Positions 44,135-54,815 are shown, counted from the first letter of the stretch. The stretch: DNA of 64,000 nt from Chaetoderma sp. LZ-2023a (GCA_034401795.1 CM067365.1:14885434-14949433); one strand, 5' to 3'. Notes: generated by a model from the letters alone, not told the origin. Translations and numbers: made by a program.

Positions 44135-44935
44135 CATGTACGCACGCTGTAGTAGTTAGATGCTTTGGGGCGTCTGCGCCCATTGGACAGCCGTATCTAA
44201 AGATAGGTAGGATCTCCGCCATTTGCGGCCTAAACTAGTTTTTGTTTCTAACACCTAACTGGTAGGTTAGTCACAGCAGAAGGCTCGCTCAAATAAAAGC
44301 GGCACCTACTAATACAGTATCTTGGAGCTACATAAGACGGTGACTTGGGAATCCCTCGGGAATCGCTCGTCCCGTCTTCACGTAAACCAGCATGCAACAC
44401 TTTAGTTATATTTTTCACTAGGATTATCTGTTTCACAGCGCTTTTGGTAGAATAAAAGAGTGGCCCTTTTTGCCAACTCTTTCCTCTGCTTCGGCGTTGA
44501 AGGCATTTTCCTGTGACGAAGGCCCGTGCGAGGCACTTGCCTCTCGCAAGACATCCAGTGACGGCGGCCCACGCGAGGCTACTACTTCTCACAATGATAA
44601 GTAGCATCTAGGAGTAATGCCCGCGTGAGGCACAATGTCTCCCGCCACGCTAGGAGTTTCTTTTTCCTTTCCTTTCAGCATGGGGATTAATAACTTATAT
44701 TAAGTTAATTAGTGATCTCGTATGCAGGAGCCTCCCTTGCGGGGATACCTCTGCGGACTTACAAGTCTGTGTGGTACCTCCGGTGTCACCACGTTTAGAG
44801 TGCATCACCTGTCTCTATGCCATGTATTATTTTATGCTCATTGTTATCTACCAAACTCTGTGGTTTGTTTAGGTTATCTTTCATTATTTTGCTATTTTGT
44901 CACAAATCCTTGCAAGTCCATAGTTCTAAATTACT

Positions 44936-45172
44936 ATGGACAGGCATACCAGTGACACAAACTCATGGGCGGACACCATTCAATTCAATGTTAGCGGCAA
45001 TGGTGGCACGGCCCCACCGGAACAATTGAGTTCCACCGGCCTTAGGAGCCAGTCTCTGTATCACGCGGAAGGGCATTGCACGGGATCCGGAACCCCGAGA
45101 CTAGGAGCTAACCAGCCCTCTCGTCCGTCGTGCACATGTGGCGCGGTGACCGAGCAGTATGTACCAGAATGA
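44936..45172 (+). CDS. Unrecognised ORF, 78 aa
   Basis: ATG 44936 opens a frame rich in Ser, Gly and Thr with a SCTCG motif near its end. Upstream about 800 bp contains AATAAAAG signals (44294, 44453) and CpG-rich direct-repeat-like blocks (GCGAGGC at 44528 and 44571). A Gag-like start behind an LTR is possible but unproven. Confidence 0.2.
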   Translation: MDRHTSDTNSWADTIQFNVSGNGGTAPPEQLSSTGLRSQSLYHAEGHCTGSGTPRLGANQPSRPSCTCGAVTEQYVPE

Positions 45173-45582
45173 CCCGACGTTACCCCGCGAGCTACACTAA
45201 CATTCCACATTACGTGTTAAGGAACAACCATGTTCCAATACCAAGCTATTATCTGACAATCTGCGAGGCTGTCAAAATGTTTTTCTGGAATCCTGGTGAA
45301 TGGCCACACCCACCCCAGTGTTAAAATCTTAGTCAAATTGGACCAGCACTCCTCAAGATATACACAGATCCAGAACTTGATCCTACCTGGATCCAGGCTC
45401 TTGCTATTTAGATCACGACCCGTCTGGGATGCCTACAACTTAGTACACTGTGTAAAAAAACGTGAGCCCAAACAGATCAATAGAGTTCTAAAAAACCCGG
45501 ACATGACAGACACACTGAGAAATAGACTCACACACAGACTCACATGGTCACATTACTCTCTTTCCTCTATGGAAAGAAGGTG

Positions 45583-45625
<43 letters not shown>
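45583..45625 (+). repeat. (AAT)n microsatellite
   Basis: About 14 units. Confidence 0.95.
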
Positions 45626-45628
<3 letters not shown>

Positions 45629-45889
45629 CAACAATAGAAACAGGACGAACTCCAGCTCCCCCCACCCCACCCCCTTCATCGCTTATCCCATCCCAATGAG
45701 TGAAATATGTTTACTCACATTATGAAAACAATCAAAAACAAGTGAACCATGTTTGTCAAATGTCTTGGCTTTTTTTTCTTTTCTTTTTTATGTCAAATCT
45801 TATATTATGTGTCTGTAGTTATTTATAATTTATTGTCATAATGACTTAGGTCTACCTATGCCAAAGCATGTGTAATTTGTCTGTTATTC

Positions 45890-45998
45890 TATATCAGGGG
45901 TCCACAAGCTAATAGGCACAGCCTCCACTGGATTCCATGTTAACGTATTTGTAATTTGTAATATTTACCAAAAGAATAAATCAAATCAAATCAAAAAA
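45890..45998 (+). repeat. LINE-type 3' end with (AATCA)n tail
   Basis: A GGGGTCCACAAGCTAATAGG stretch is followed by GTAATTTGTAATATTTACC, AATAAATC and an AAATCAAATCAAATCAAA tail (45976-45997), a common form of non-LTR 3' end. No coding region could be attached to it. Confidence 0.5.
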
Positions 45999-46563
45999 TA
46001 CTTACTTTCTGTATAGACAAAAAGAACTACAAGCGTAGTGAGTCCCACAATAAAGTACGGGAGTTGGTATATGGCTATATAAGGTAAATATAACCTACAT
46101 AATTTTATATTAATCTTTTAACTGTCGTATATTTTATTTTTGACTGCAGTATATTACCTTTTTGCCTGCTGTTGGCATTGATAATACATTGTAACGCTCT
46201 GCTATCATCGTTGTCAATATACAGTACCACGCTCCCACAACTATGCAAGTGAGAATTGATGAATATGTGTTAGTCTTTGTTGTTCAAGGCTAGTGTTTTC
46301 CGATTAATCCATTTGATCGATGATTGAATGATTTGCATGTTGAAACAACCGATCGATCATGATTTAAAAACTCAATTTTGGTTGTTTATAAATTGACTTT
46401 ATTAATTTATGTTAACGGGTCAAGCTAGAAAACGAATGCTTTTTAGAAAAGAGTTTACTGGTAAATTTGATTGTTAAAACTATATAGTATTACTCCTTAG
46501 TCTAAGACATTAATTCTTTCAGCACTATAATAGTATGTTAATTTCAAAGCAACCATACCAATA

Positions 46564-46639
46564 ACATGTTGAATATTTTGAAACCTAAGGCGGCAGCAAC
46601 TGCTTCCAGTCAAATTAGTTTCAAAATATTCAACAGATT
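46564..46639. repeat. Shared MITE hairpin core
   Basis: Arms TGTTGAATATTTTGAAAC and AGTTTCAAAATATTCAACA are nearly perfect. TTAATTCTTTCAGC (46511) may be a mutated H2 terminus on the left; no right terminus was found. Confidence 0.75.
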
Positions 46640-46839
46640 ATTTCTTAAATTATTTAGAATCTGTCATACATGCGACTTGGTTTGAAAGAGGTAATTATCC
46701 TTGAACAGGCTATAATTACTGCATTCAAAATGGGTAAAAGAATGATAACCTGTCATAGGTTGGTATATAAAACCAATCATCGATCACAAAAATAGTACCA
46801 ATTCCCAACACTATTCAAGGCAATGAGGTCGATCATTCA

Positions 46840-47090
46840 TTGGTCCGCCAGTCACTCAGTCAGCCACTCGCTCACCAACCAACTTCTCTGATAACATTCC
46901 CATATGGGCCCATATGGGGTGAATCTGGGATCTGGGAATGCCCATATAGGTTATTAAAATTTAGATTTAAATTCAGAATTTACCCACTCACTCGATCACT
47001 CACCCACCCACCGATCCACCCTCCCACCCACCCATTCACTCGCTCACCCACCCTCTCACTAACCTCAATCACTCACCTACCCACTCAGAA
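46840..47090 (+). repeat. Degenerate (CACT/CACC)n tract
   Basis: TCACTCAGTCAGCCACTCGC and CACCCACCCACC-like blocks interrupted by a non-repetitive insert at 46895-46980 with a duplicated CCCATATGGG motif. Confidence 0.8.
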
Positions 47091-47189
47091 GTTAATTTGT
47101 AATATTTATATGAAATCCTGCACTTATTTTTATTTCTTAGATGAGTTAAATCAATTATTCATGAGAATTCCATCTATCTTGGGGTAAAA

Positions 47190-47445
47190 TTATTGATTGA
47201 GAAATCTTCTCACCTCGGTGAGACACCTTATGACCTGTCTCAGGGAAATGAGAAAATTTCTTATAATTCTGAAAAATTTCTCATCCATATTTTGAGCAAA
47301 GGTTTTGTGAAATCCATTTACAGCTTATTTTGAGAAATCTCTCACCCTTGTAGTTTTGTGAAATCCATTTAGCCAAATCATGAGAAATTTTCTCACGGTG
47401 AGAAAATTTCTCAGCTCAAAAAGCTTTATGAAATCCACCCGCGTG
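47190..47445. repeat. Repeated GAGAAATTTCTCAC/TTTTGTGAAATCCA element with perfect hairpin
   Basis: TTTTGTGAAATCCATTTA recurs at 47304 and 47354, with a third, GAAATCCACC, at 47429. At 47381-47413 TGAGAAATTTTCTCAC is followed by one base and its exact reverse complement. Confidence 0.8.
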
Positions 47446-47547
47446 TTAACGTAGCCATACATTTTAATATCTTTATTTACAACCGGTTCTCTATATTGAA
47501 CTAATCCTTCTCGAGGCATGCTCTGGTCAATTACATGTGAGGGAGCT

Positions 47548-47820
47548 GATCTGTCACTTAAGTATCTGACGTCATAATAAAATACGTCACATGTTATCTG
47601 ACATCACAATCAAACTGCCGACGAATTGTATGTCTTTGATGAATTTGCAATTTACTAATCATTCTGTTGTTCGAATTGTGTGACACTAATCTGACTGTGG
47701 GCAACAGACCCCTGTCAAATTAATTCAAAATATTCAACAGCTTACCTTTATGGCTACCTTGAAATTTAGATTCTGGTAATTTAGAATTAAAATTTTTAAA
47801 TTGATTAACTCAACACGCCC
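47548..47820 (+). mobile_element. H4/H3 chimeric MITE
   Basis: The left end is the H4 terminus GATCTGTCACTTAAGTATCT with TGACGTCATAAT. The right part has CAAAATATTCAACAGCTTAC and GATTAACTCAACACGCC, the H3 right half. The core left arm is poor. This mosaic supports exchange between MITE types. Confidence 0.6.
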
Positions 47821-47852
47821 AGAAAATGGGCAAAGCTTAGGCTGTGTTCTTA

Positions 47853-48125
47853 GGAGGCGGCTTGGTGTAGTGGCTAGCATTCAGGACTACTTAACCGGAG
47901 AACCAGGTTCGCGCCAGAGCTGTGCACTATCTCACAGTCGTTGAAAACATGGGCAATCTCCTTCGCTCCTTGCCTCTGTCCACCCAGAAGTATAAATGGG
48001 TCCCAGTGTAAAAGCTGAGGACGTTACCAATAGTAGACTGAAATAAATAAACAGCCTACATATGGCGTGAATGGGACCTGCAATCAGGGACTCGATAGAC
48101 GCCAACCAAACCAATAACTTCTTCC
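47853..48125 (+). mobile_element. tRNA-derived SINE with 9-bp TSD
   Basis: Flanked by GTGTTCTTA at 47844-47852 and 48126-48134. The pol III A box TGGTGTAGTGG is at 47863-47873 and the B box GGTTCGCGCC at 47906-47915. The body carries CCTCTGTCCACCCAGAAGTA, TAAATGGGTCCC and a CCAACCAAACCAATAAC tail. Length 273 bp. It differs from the SINE at 17.7 kb. Confidence 0.9.
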
Positions 48126-48191
48126 GTGTTCTTACTATAGAGACTTAATCAGGAATAACGTCATACATTCTTCCTGATTAACTCTTTAGTG
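48126..48191. repeat. Foldback split by the SINE
   Basis: GTGTTCTTACTATAGAGACT, TAATCAGGAA and the inverted TTCCTGATTA, ACTCTTTAGTGAGAACAC form a near-perfect hairpin. The SINE inserted at its left edge, duplicating GTGTTCTTA. Confidence 0.8.
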
Positions 48192-48945
48192 AGAACACGA
48201 CCTTAGCTAGAAATGAAAACAGAGATGTATCCCTATATTGGACATTCGATAAGACTGCTATCACCGCATGCCCTGGAATGTTCCCTCTCCAGTGACTGTT
48301 CTTGAAAGATGACCGTCATTATCAACACAGCGATGTATGAATGTTGAGTCAGGTCGATGCGCTATATTTTCGAACCACTTCTTGCATTGTTGCATAACTG
48401 TTTGTTGGAATAAAAAAGATTTATCATATGGAATTGATAATCCATGATTAAAATATTCATCTATTAGATATCTTGATCCGAAAGCATGGTCGGCCTTTGT
48501 GCCAAGTCCGAACGAATAGGCGGCGTTGTCGTTCTGGTCTTCACAACCTGTAGAATAGCTTTGTCACTGACAATCTGCTTGATACTATTTGATGGTTAGG
48601 GGTCACATCGGCTCGCAATGAAGATAGTTTCTTCTATATTGCCCCGCAACTACAACATCTATACAACACTCAACCCGAGATTGACGTAACGATGTGGCAC
48701 ACCAACGAAATAACCTGATGTTCTATACGAAACGGTGATGAATTCTACCGTCAAATTTCTGTTTACATTTTAATATTTATGGAATTTCTAATTTGCATAT
48801 TCCTGACTATTGAGTGGCCGAATATATAAGAATGGATGTTTAAATGCATTGACCCATAGAAGCCATTTATGCGCAATAATTCCGTATATAATATTTATAG
48901 ACCCATCAGTTATGGCCCATTTAATTTCGATAAACTTTGCCGCAT
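48192..48945. other. Intergenic, nothing recognised
   Basis: No supportable ORF or repeat. Confidence 0.4.
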
Positions 48946-48949
48946 TTCA

Positions 48950-49372
48950 AAGTACACAGAGCTGCAGACGAGTGCCGCATAGCTAGAGAGTGTCGCACTT
49001 CGTAGTATACAGAGCTACGAGCAATTTTCACATTTCTACAGTGCCGTACTTCGTAGTACACAGAGCTACAGACGCATGACGTGGTACTTGGAGCTATAGA
49101 CGTGTCCTACATTTCGTAATACACAGTTACAGACGATTGCCGCATTGCTACAGAGTGTCGCATTTCATAATACACAGAGCTACAGACGCCTGCCGCATTT
49201 CGTAGTACGCAAAGCTACATAGGCGTGCCGTATTTCGTAGTATACAGAGCTACACACGATTGCCGCATTGCTATAGAGGGTGCCGCATTTCATAATGCAC
49301 AGAGCTATAGACGCATGCCGCATTTCGTAGTATACAGAGCTACAGACGCGTGCCGCATTTTGTAATACTCAT
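48950..49372 (+). repeat. 35-bp minisatellite (about 11 units)
   Basis: The unit contains TTTCGTAGTACACAGAGC followed by TACAGACGCGTGCCGCA. Some units carry the variant CGATTGCCGCATTGCTA with an extra ~17 bp, giving a higher-order pattern at 49130 and 49260. Confidence 0.85.
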
Positions 49373-49959
49373 ATATTCGCGCTAGTGAATTCTAAATGGG
49401 GTTTCTTTCTCATATCACGCGCGGTTCTTTATTTCAAATCACCTTTCGCACAGACGCTGGTTATTTTCAATCAATATCACTGAAAATTCCAGAATCATCA
49501 ATTTAAAATATAAACCTACATATTAAAAATACTTAATAATTTTAAAACATATGACTGAAAATGTGTATGCCAATGAAGAATATATTCCTCAGGAGCTGTA
49601 CCCTGGCTATCTCAGTATCGATATACGTGTGGTACAGTGAGCCTCATACTTACTTACGCAGTAGTATTTACCATTGGAAACCCCCACATATAACTACTCA
49701 TACTTTCGGGTGGACATTATTATAAAGACGTGTACTAAATATAAACTGCATCTTTCTCAGTAAGTATCTACAAAGAGTCAAACAGGTTTTGATGAACACG
49801 CAAATAACTTCCGCTACTCAATGTCTATCTTGTGACTATTGTTGTTCTGATAGAAGATTGGGAATAATATACATCGTTATCGTGGTTCTGCTCATATTGA
49901 TTAGTCACACAGAGATTATCATTGGCGATGATTATGGTGTGGGTCGTCGTCGTCATCGT
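49373..49959. other. Intergenic, nothing recognised
   Basis: No supportable gene. ATG 49789 opens a frame that runs straight into the trinucleotide array and is not considered real. Confidence 0.4.
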
Positions 49960-49964
49960 AGTAA

Positions 49965-50028
<64 letters not shown>

Positions 50029-50046
50029 AGTGGTGGCGGTGGCAGC

Positions 50047-50085
<39 letters not shown>

Positions 50086-50265
50086 TGTAGTAGTAGTAGT
50101 AGTAGTAGTAGTAGTAATGGCGGCGGCGGTTGCAGTAGTAGTAGTAGTAGTAGTAGCAGTAGTAGTAGTAGTTGTTGTTGGTGTTGTTGTAGCTACCGAA
50201 GCGGTAGCCGCCTCAGTTGCAACAGCAGCAGTAGTAGCAGTAGTAGTAGAGTCATTGGTGATTAT
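49960..50265 (+). repeat. (AGT)n trinucleotide array
   Basis: AGT/GTA units with GGT, GGC, TGT and AGC blocks. Poly-Ser and poly-Val frames here are artefacts. Confidence 0.95.
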
Positions 50266-50689
50266 GTTGATTGCCGCAGCAACGTGTTTCCGGATTCATA
50301 GGCTGGCGATGTTATCGTTGGATGTGGTGTGTTTGAATGCAGAAGCGTGAATGTTACACCAGGGTGGATGCCAATGTGGAGCGTGTAGTGACCATTATAA
50401 TGGTGTTTGTAGAGTGTGACGTGCGGGGTGGGATGGGGTGGAGCGGGTGGGGGAGGGGGGCGGTGCTGTGAGGTTGGGATTAGATGGGAGAGGGTGGCAG
50501 CTTTCAAAAACAATGTTGTCATTAATTACGCACTTGTAGTGTCGTTGTTTGATGCAATCACTCAACTAGACGTGCGTGGTGAGTATGCTGTGGTATTTGA
50601 CTTGACCAGTTTGACACTGACGTGAGGGTCAAAGTTCATGAGTGCGTCTGCAGTAGATATAGAACACAATGTCATATGGCCGCCATTGA

Positions 50690-50853
50690 CAAATTAGTCA
50701 AATTAGTTTCAAAATATTTAACAACTTACTTGTGTAGTTTTCTGGAAACTTATAGTCAGAGTTCAGAGATTGATCGATCCCAACACAGACGAGGTGTGGT
50801 TGGAGCTTAGATAGAGATGGGCGGGACATTGCTAAAACCGGAAAGGTCCATTG
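50690..50853 (-). mobile_element. H3 MITE, right half
   Basis: It runs from the core arm AGTTTCAAAATATTTAACAA through GATTGATCGATCCCAACACA to the terminus AAACCGGAAAGGTCCATT (50836-50853). The left half is absent. Confidence 0.75.
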
Positions 50854-51388
50854 TGGTTTTTTTAAGATATGTGGTCATCGCATCACCCACCTTATTGAAC
50901 CGCCATGATTTGACACAAAGAAATATTAACCGTCGTAATCAGCGGTTTGTATTAAGCGACCACATGGCCTTATTGGCCACTGTTTGATGACCCACAAGGT
51001 GTCCGGAATAGCCAGGTGTTACATCTCATTATATTTATTTCAGCTTGGATCAGCACATCGCAATGCATCTGCGCATTGATTTCTGAAATTACGCTATGAG
51101 TAAGCACACAGATACTGACTAACACATTCAAACCATATATCCAAGTATCTTAACAATGAAGACAATCATAAGGGAACGTTGCTGTATGCTGTGTATTGTT
51201 GCATCTAATGGTGGGATGAACGGGTTAATTAATAATAATCTGGAGTCCGCAAATTATGCAAGTTTCCGTTACGTGGACCTACATGGTGACATGTATAGAT
51301 ATAAGGCTCTCGCACATGTTCTAACGACGCACGGCTATATCATTTGCGAAACGGAATACCTTATTGTAAACCCTTTCAGTCAGGCAAA
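50854..51388. other. Upstream region of the CUB/LDLR-A gene
   Basis: No TATA box or other promoter element could be assigned with confidence. An 88-codon frame at 51156-51422 overlaps the gene start in another phase and has no recognisable family. Confidence 0.3.
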
Positions 51389-52342
51389 ATGGTTATATTT
51401 AATGGTTACATCGTCTTTCTAATAGTGTTTGCCTGTACGTGTTTTAGCTTCTCGCTTGCTTTGAAACATGTTACTATCGACGACGAAATGACCAGCGGTC
51501 AGTATTTGAGTGAAGATGATGGCGCCACACTCGTCCAGTATACAAGCGGCAAGATAACGAATCTGCGCATCTTAGATGTGAGTTGGACTCCCGACGTCAA
51601 GTTCCTCGTGAAGGCTGTCGATGTACACTTATCAAGTAACGTTTGTTCCCCAGATGATTACGTTGCCATTCTTGATGGCATAGATGTCGGTACGGTTCTT
51701 GCGAAGCGGTGTGGCACCGGCGCTCCAAGCGATACTTTCGCTGCAAGTGGCCACGCGCTTACGTTGGACTTCAAAACACCCATCCCATACAACGGTAACT
51801 CAATTAAACTATTAATCACACGATACTACACTAACGCTAACCGTTTAACGTTTGCGTGCGATAATGGCAGGTACATCTATAAAAGCGGCCATTGTGATGG
51901 ATGGGACAATTGCGGTGATAATTCTGATGAACGGCCAGAAAGCTGTAAGTACCGAAACATCATGATGAATGAGCATTGCGGAGATATGTCATATCAGATC
52001 AATGACGCGGCCATTCTGTTAACATACCCAACCGGTATCAAACGTTCTTCTTGTCAACTCGGCCTACAATGGATGTATCCTGGAGAAAAGCTCAAAATGT
52101 CGCTTGTCTCGGGTCAATGGTCAGACGACGATGACTGTGTGAATAACTATTTCCTCATACACGATTTAGGTTCATCAACGTCGGAAGAGAAGGTGTGTCT
52201 CAAGAACGTTATTCAGTTGTTCAATAGGCGCTCCTATTTCCCGCCTGGTCCACGAATCGTATTAGAGTACGTGGGTGCTTTGTCTCAGACGACCCAGAAC
52301 AGTTATATGTTTCTCCTCACAAAATACACGGATGGACCTTGA
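51389..52342 (+). CDS. Secreted CUB / LDLR-A / CUB protein, intronless
   Basis: ATG 51389 has a strong context (AAAATGG) and begins a hydrophobic signal peptide (about residues 1-24). The 317-aa product has CUB 1 (about 40-147; C86, C108, YVAILDG), a degenerate LDLR-A module (152-186; HCDGWDNCGDNSDE, with the first and third cysteines replaced) and CUB 2 (about 197-312; C197, C222, C250, C270). CUB and LDLR-A modules bind proteins and lipoproteins outside the cell, with the acidic SDE motif binding calcium. The frame stops at TGA 52340-52342, but the same frame then encodes another LDLR-A module up to TGA 52466-52468. The lack of introns suggests a retrocopy or an intron-poor lineage gene. 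Confidence 0.8.
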   Translation: MVIFNGYIVFLIVFACTCFSFSLALKHVTIDDEMTSGQYLSEDDGATLVQYTSGKITNLRILDVSWTPDVKFLVKAVDVHLSSNVCSPDDYVAILDGIDVGTVLAKRCGTGAPSDTFAASGHALTLDFKTPIPYNGNSIKLLITRYYTNANRLTFACDNGRYIYKSGHCDGWDNCGDNSDERPESCKYRNIMMNEHCGDMSYQINDAAILLTYPTGIKRSSCQLGLQWMYPGEKLKMSLVSGQWSDDDDCVNNYFLIHDLGSSTSEEKVCLKNVIQLFNRRSYFPPGPRIVLEYVGALSQTTQNSYMFLLTKYTDGP

Positions 52343-52468
52343 GACGACGCCAGTCAGTTCACGTGCGACGGCGATGGGCTCTGTATCAGCAAGACGCTCG
52401 TGTGCGACGGGTGGGACAACTGCGACGATGGTTCAGACGAACAACGAGGGTGCTCAGCACACGAATGA
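52343..52468 (+). other. In-frame LDLR-A module beyond the TGA codon
   Basis: Forty-one codons in the same phase as the CUB gene read SQFTCDGDGLCISKTLVCD and then GWDNCDDGSDEQRGC. This is a complete LDLR-A module apart from the first cysteine, whose expected position (seven residues before FTC's Cys) is exactly the TGA at 52340-52342. It may be a recent Cys-to-stop mutation, a recoded stop (readthrough or selenocysteine) or a sequencing error. No SECIS element was recognised by eye in the next few hundred bases. Confidence 0.7.
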
Positions 52469-52820
52469 GGAGAAGATAAGATATCTAAGAAATTACAATT
52501 CAATGAATAGTTGTATTGTATAAAATCGATTGCGCAATGAAATAAGAAGTATATATCTACTGCAATTAACTGTCCTGTTATCTTTGTCCACTCTGTTGCT
52601 AATATGACCAGGTGGTTCCAGATCTGCTCAACCCTTATGAAGTCACTTTTCTCTGCGTGCACCAGCTTTGTAGAGAGGGTTGTATGCACTCATACTCTGG
52701 CCTCGGAACTTGGATGGTAGAGATTTTGTTTTCTGTTTGATAAAGTACGTTCTAACATGTCTCCTGTGAACGAAGCTTCGTATTAATACTGAGTTTGTAT
52801 CTCGGGGGTCAATCTTCTCT
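52469..52820. other. 3' flank of CUB gene
   Basis: AT-rich. No AATAAA was found; ATTACAATTCAATGAATAG and GTATAAAATCG are the nearest candidates. Nothing else was recognised. Confidence 0.35.
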
Positions 52821-53182
52821 AATCGGCCTTTCCAGTTTATCCATCAATCATATGACGTCATAATCAGCTACGCGACGTATAGAATCACGTCATACGCAAT
52901 GGCGTCATGAATGTCGCAGCTAAGTTCGTCACGAACGCCTAATCGATGACGGACTAAGCCTTGTTGTACGAATTGTATGTCTTTACTATTTAATAAACAT
53001 TCTGTTGAATATTTTGAAAGTAATTTGACTGGGCACTGTTGCAGCAACAGCACCCAGTCAAATTAGTTACAAAATATTCAACAGCTTGCCTGAATAGAAA
53101 TTGAGATTCAGGGAGTGCAGCGATCGATCGATCCCAACACGGGCAAAGTATGGGTGGGGAAGAGCTAAAACTGGGAACATTG
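52821..53182 (-). mobile_element. H3 MITE, full length
   Basis: It starts AATCGGCCTTTCCAGTTTAT and ends GCTAAAACTGGGAACATT as inverted termini. TGACGTCA at 52854-52861 is a full CRE-type palindrome. The core arms meet at CTGTTGCAGCAACAG (53036-53050), a perfect palindrome. Confidence 0.85.
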
Positions 53183-53189
53183 AATAATC

Positions 53190-53412
53190 CGACAAGCGTA
53201 CGAATTGTTTGTCTACTATTTAATAAACATTCTTTTGAATAGTTTAAAAGTAGTTTGACTGGGAGTCAAATTAGTTTCAAAATATTTAACAGCTTACCTT
53301 GAAAATGGGATTCTAGGAAGAGGTCAGTTTTCAAAGTGAATGAATCGATACCAACACGCCTCGGCGGAGCTTAGCTCTAGATGGGCGGGACATAGCTAGA
53401 CGTGGATCTCTC
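53190..53412 (-). mobile_element. H3 MITE, truncated copy next to the previous one
   Basis: It contains CGTACGAATTGTTTGTCTAC, the core with a shortened hairpin (TTGACTGGGAGTCAAATTAG), and the right half up to GCTAGACGTGGATC. It lies in tandem, same orientation, with the copy at 52821. Confidence 0.75.
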
Positions 53413-53990
53413 TCTCTTCCTGGCCAGTGTTAGGTTGAGTGACTGCTGCGTAGCTCTGGCTTCCACGGATTTTTTAGCCGGTTCTTCCACATCTCACGCA
53501 CTCTCCGCTGACAAATTATTTTAATCATTTAAAATGGAATACAACTAGCTTAGGGCCATCAGCTGATATGTCACCATAGATGTTCTGAGGTTAACTTGAC
53601 AGATCGTCCAGCAGTTCTGTGCTCACGTCCCTTATCAGGAACCAGTATCCCACTTGATAAGGGAAGTCAGATGCACGCCCGCCAACCCATTGCTTGTATT
53701 TATTTATTTTTTTAACCCATTTCTTGTACATGGTCTATGATCGAACTGTAACTGTTCTCTGGCCAATTGGTGAATCCAATCTGTCACTCAAGTATTGATG
53801 TCCTAATCAATTACGTCACATATAGCTTGACATCACAATCAAGCTGAGAGAAATCCTTCAAGTGTACGAATTGTATGTATTTGACGGATTTGCTATTTGA
53901 TTCTGATAGACTTTCGGTATCACAGGTTGACTATACATCTAATCAATATGACATGTGAGGATGCTGGACAAATATATTTTCGACATTTAA

Positions 53991-54163
53991 CCCTTTCACG
54001 ACGATGCCGGCCAAAACCAGCCTCTGTAGTGATCTTGGGGAATGTCCATTTGCAGGCCGAGAGAAGACTATTTTTGAAAATTTACGACTAGAATGACTGG
54101 CTCGGTAACCGATTCATTAAGTAAATATTTTAATTTTTTAAAACAAATTTAGTCATTAAACGG
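53991..54163. mobile_element. H1 MITE with perfect TTAA flanks, one arm deleted
   Basis: TTAA at 53987-53990 and 54164-54167. It begins CCCTTTCACGACGATGCCGG and ends CATTAAACGG. The second hairpin arm is deleted after CTCGGTAACCGA. Confidence 0.85.
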
Positions 54164-54189
54164 TTAATGGTACACTAAAATATGAGAAG

Positions 54190-54455
54190 AATGGAACGTT
54201 CCAGTTTTAGATACGCCCCGCCCATCTCTAGCTACGCTCCACCCACACCAGCGCCCAGTCAAATTAGTTTCCAAATATTCGAAAGCAAGTTTTTTAAATA
54301 GTAGACAGACAATTCGTACAACGTGTCGGACTATTAAGCGTTTAAGACGAACTAAATCGAGTCATTCATGCTGTAATTGATTATGACGCCATCCGACACG
54401 TCACGTAGTTGATTATGACGTCATATGCTGGATGGATAAACTGGATTCCTCCATT
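54190..54455 (+). mobile_element. H3 MITE
   Basis: Termini AATGGAACGTTCCAGTTTTA and AAACTGGATTCCTCCATT. Only the right core arm (CAGTCAAATTAGTTTCCAAA) remains. TGACGTCA at 54416-54423. Confidence 0.8.
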
Positions 54456-54734
54456 ACCCAACTACTCTCTTATTGACCTATCATCATATCAGCGACTTTT
54501 GCTCATTTGGCCATTGATAATATAAACTGCGATGACTAAACATATCATATTACTTGACGTAAAGCCCAACGCACACAAATACCTTTCGTCGTTCGTGACG
54601 TAGGATCATGTAGATTGTGACTTCAGCTAACACGTGGCGTGTTTGTTTATGATGTCAGATAATTGAGTGACGGGTCGCTCTATAAGTGAGCTCATCTGAT
54701 TACGTTTGAAGCTTTGCTGAAAGACAATTCAATA

Positions 54735-54815
54735 CGCACGCATGCACACGCACGCACGCGCAACACACGCACACGCGAATGTACATACGCACGCGCGTGC
54801 ATGCACGCACACACT
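54735..54815 (+). repeat. (CACG)n-like microsatellite
   Basis: CACGCACGCG units, imperfect. Confidence 0.9.

Larger units (their letters stand above)
53778..54676 (+). mobile_element. H4 MITE interrupted by two other MITEs
   Basis: The left terminus AATCTGTCACTCAAGTATTG starts at about 53778. The right terminus ATGTCAGATAATTGAGTGAC and GGGTC ends at about 54676. Between them lie an H1 element (53991-54163) and an H3 element (54190-54455), so the original H4 copy was only about 450 bp. Confidence 0.65.

Noticed and set aside
44100-44940. LTR of a retrotransposon before the ORF at 44936
   Set aside because: AATAAA-like signals and CpG-rich blocks are suggestive, but no TG...CA ends, second LTR or primer-binding site could be found.
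49789-50350. 170-codon Ser-rich ORF with a plausible hydrophobic start
   Set aside because: The non-repetitive first 55 codons match no family and the rest is an (AGT)n tract; two frames are open equally.
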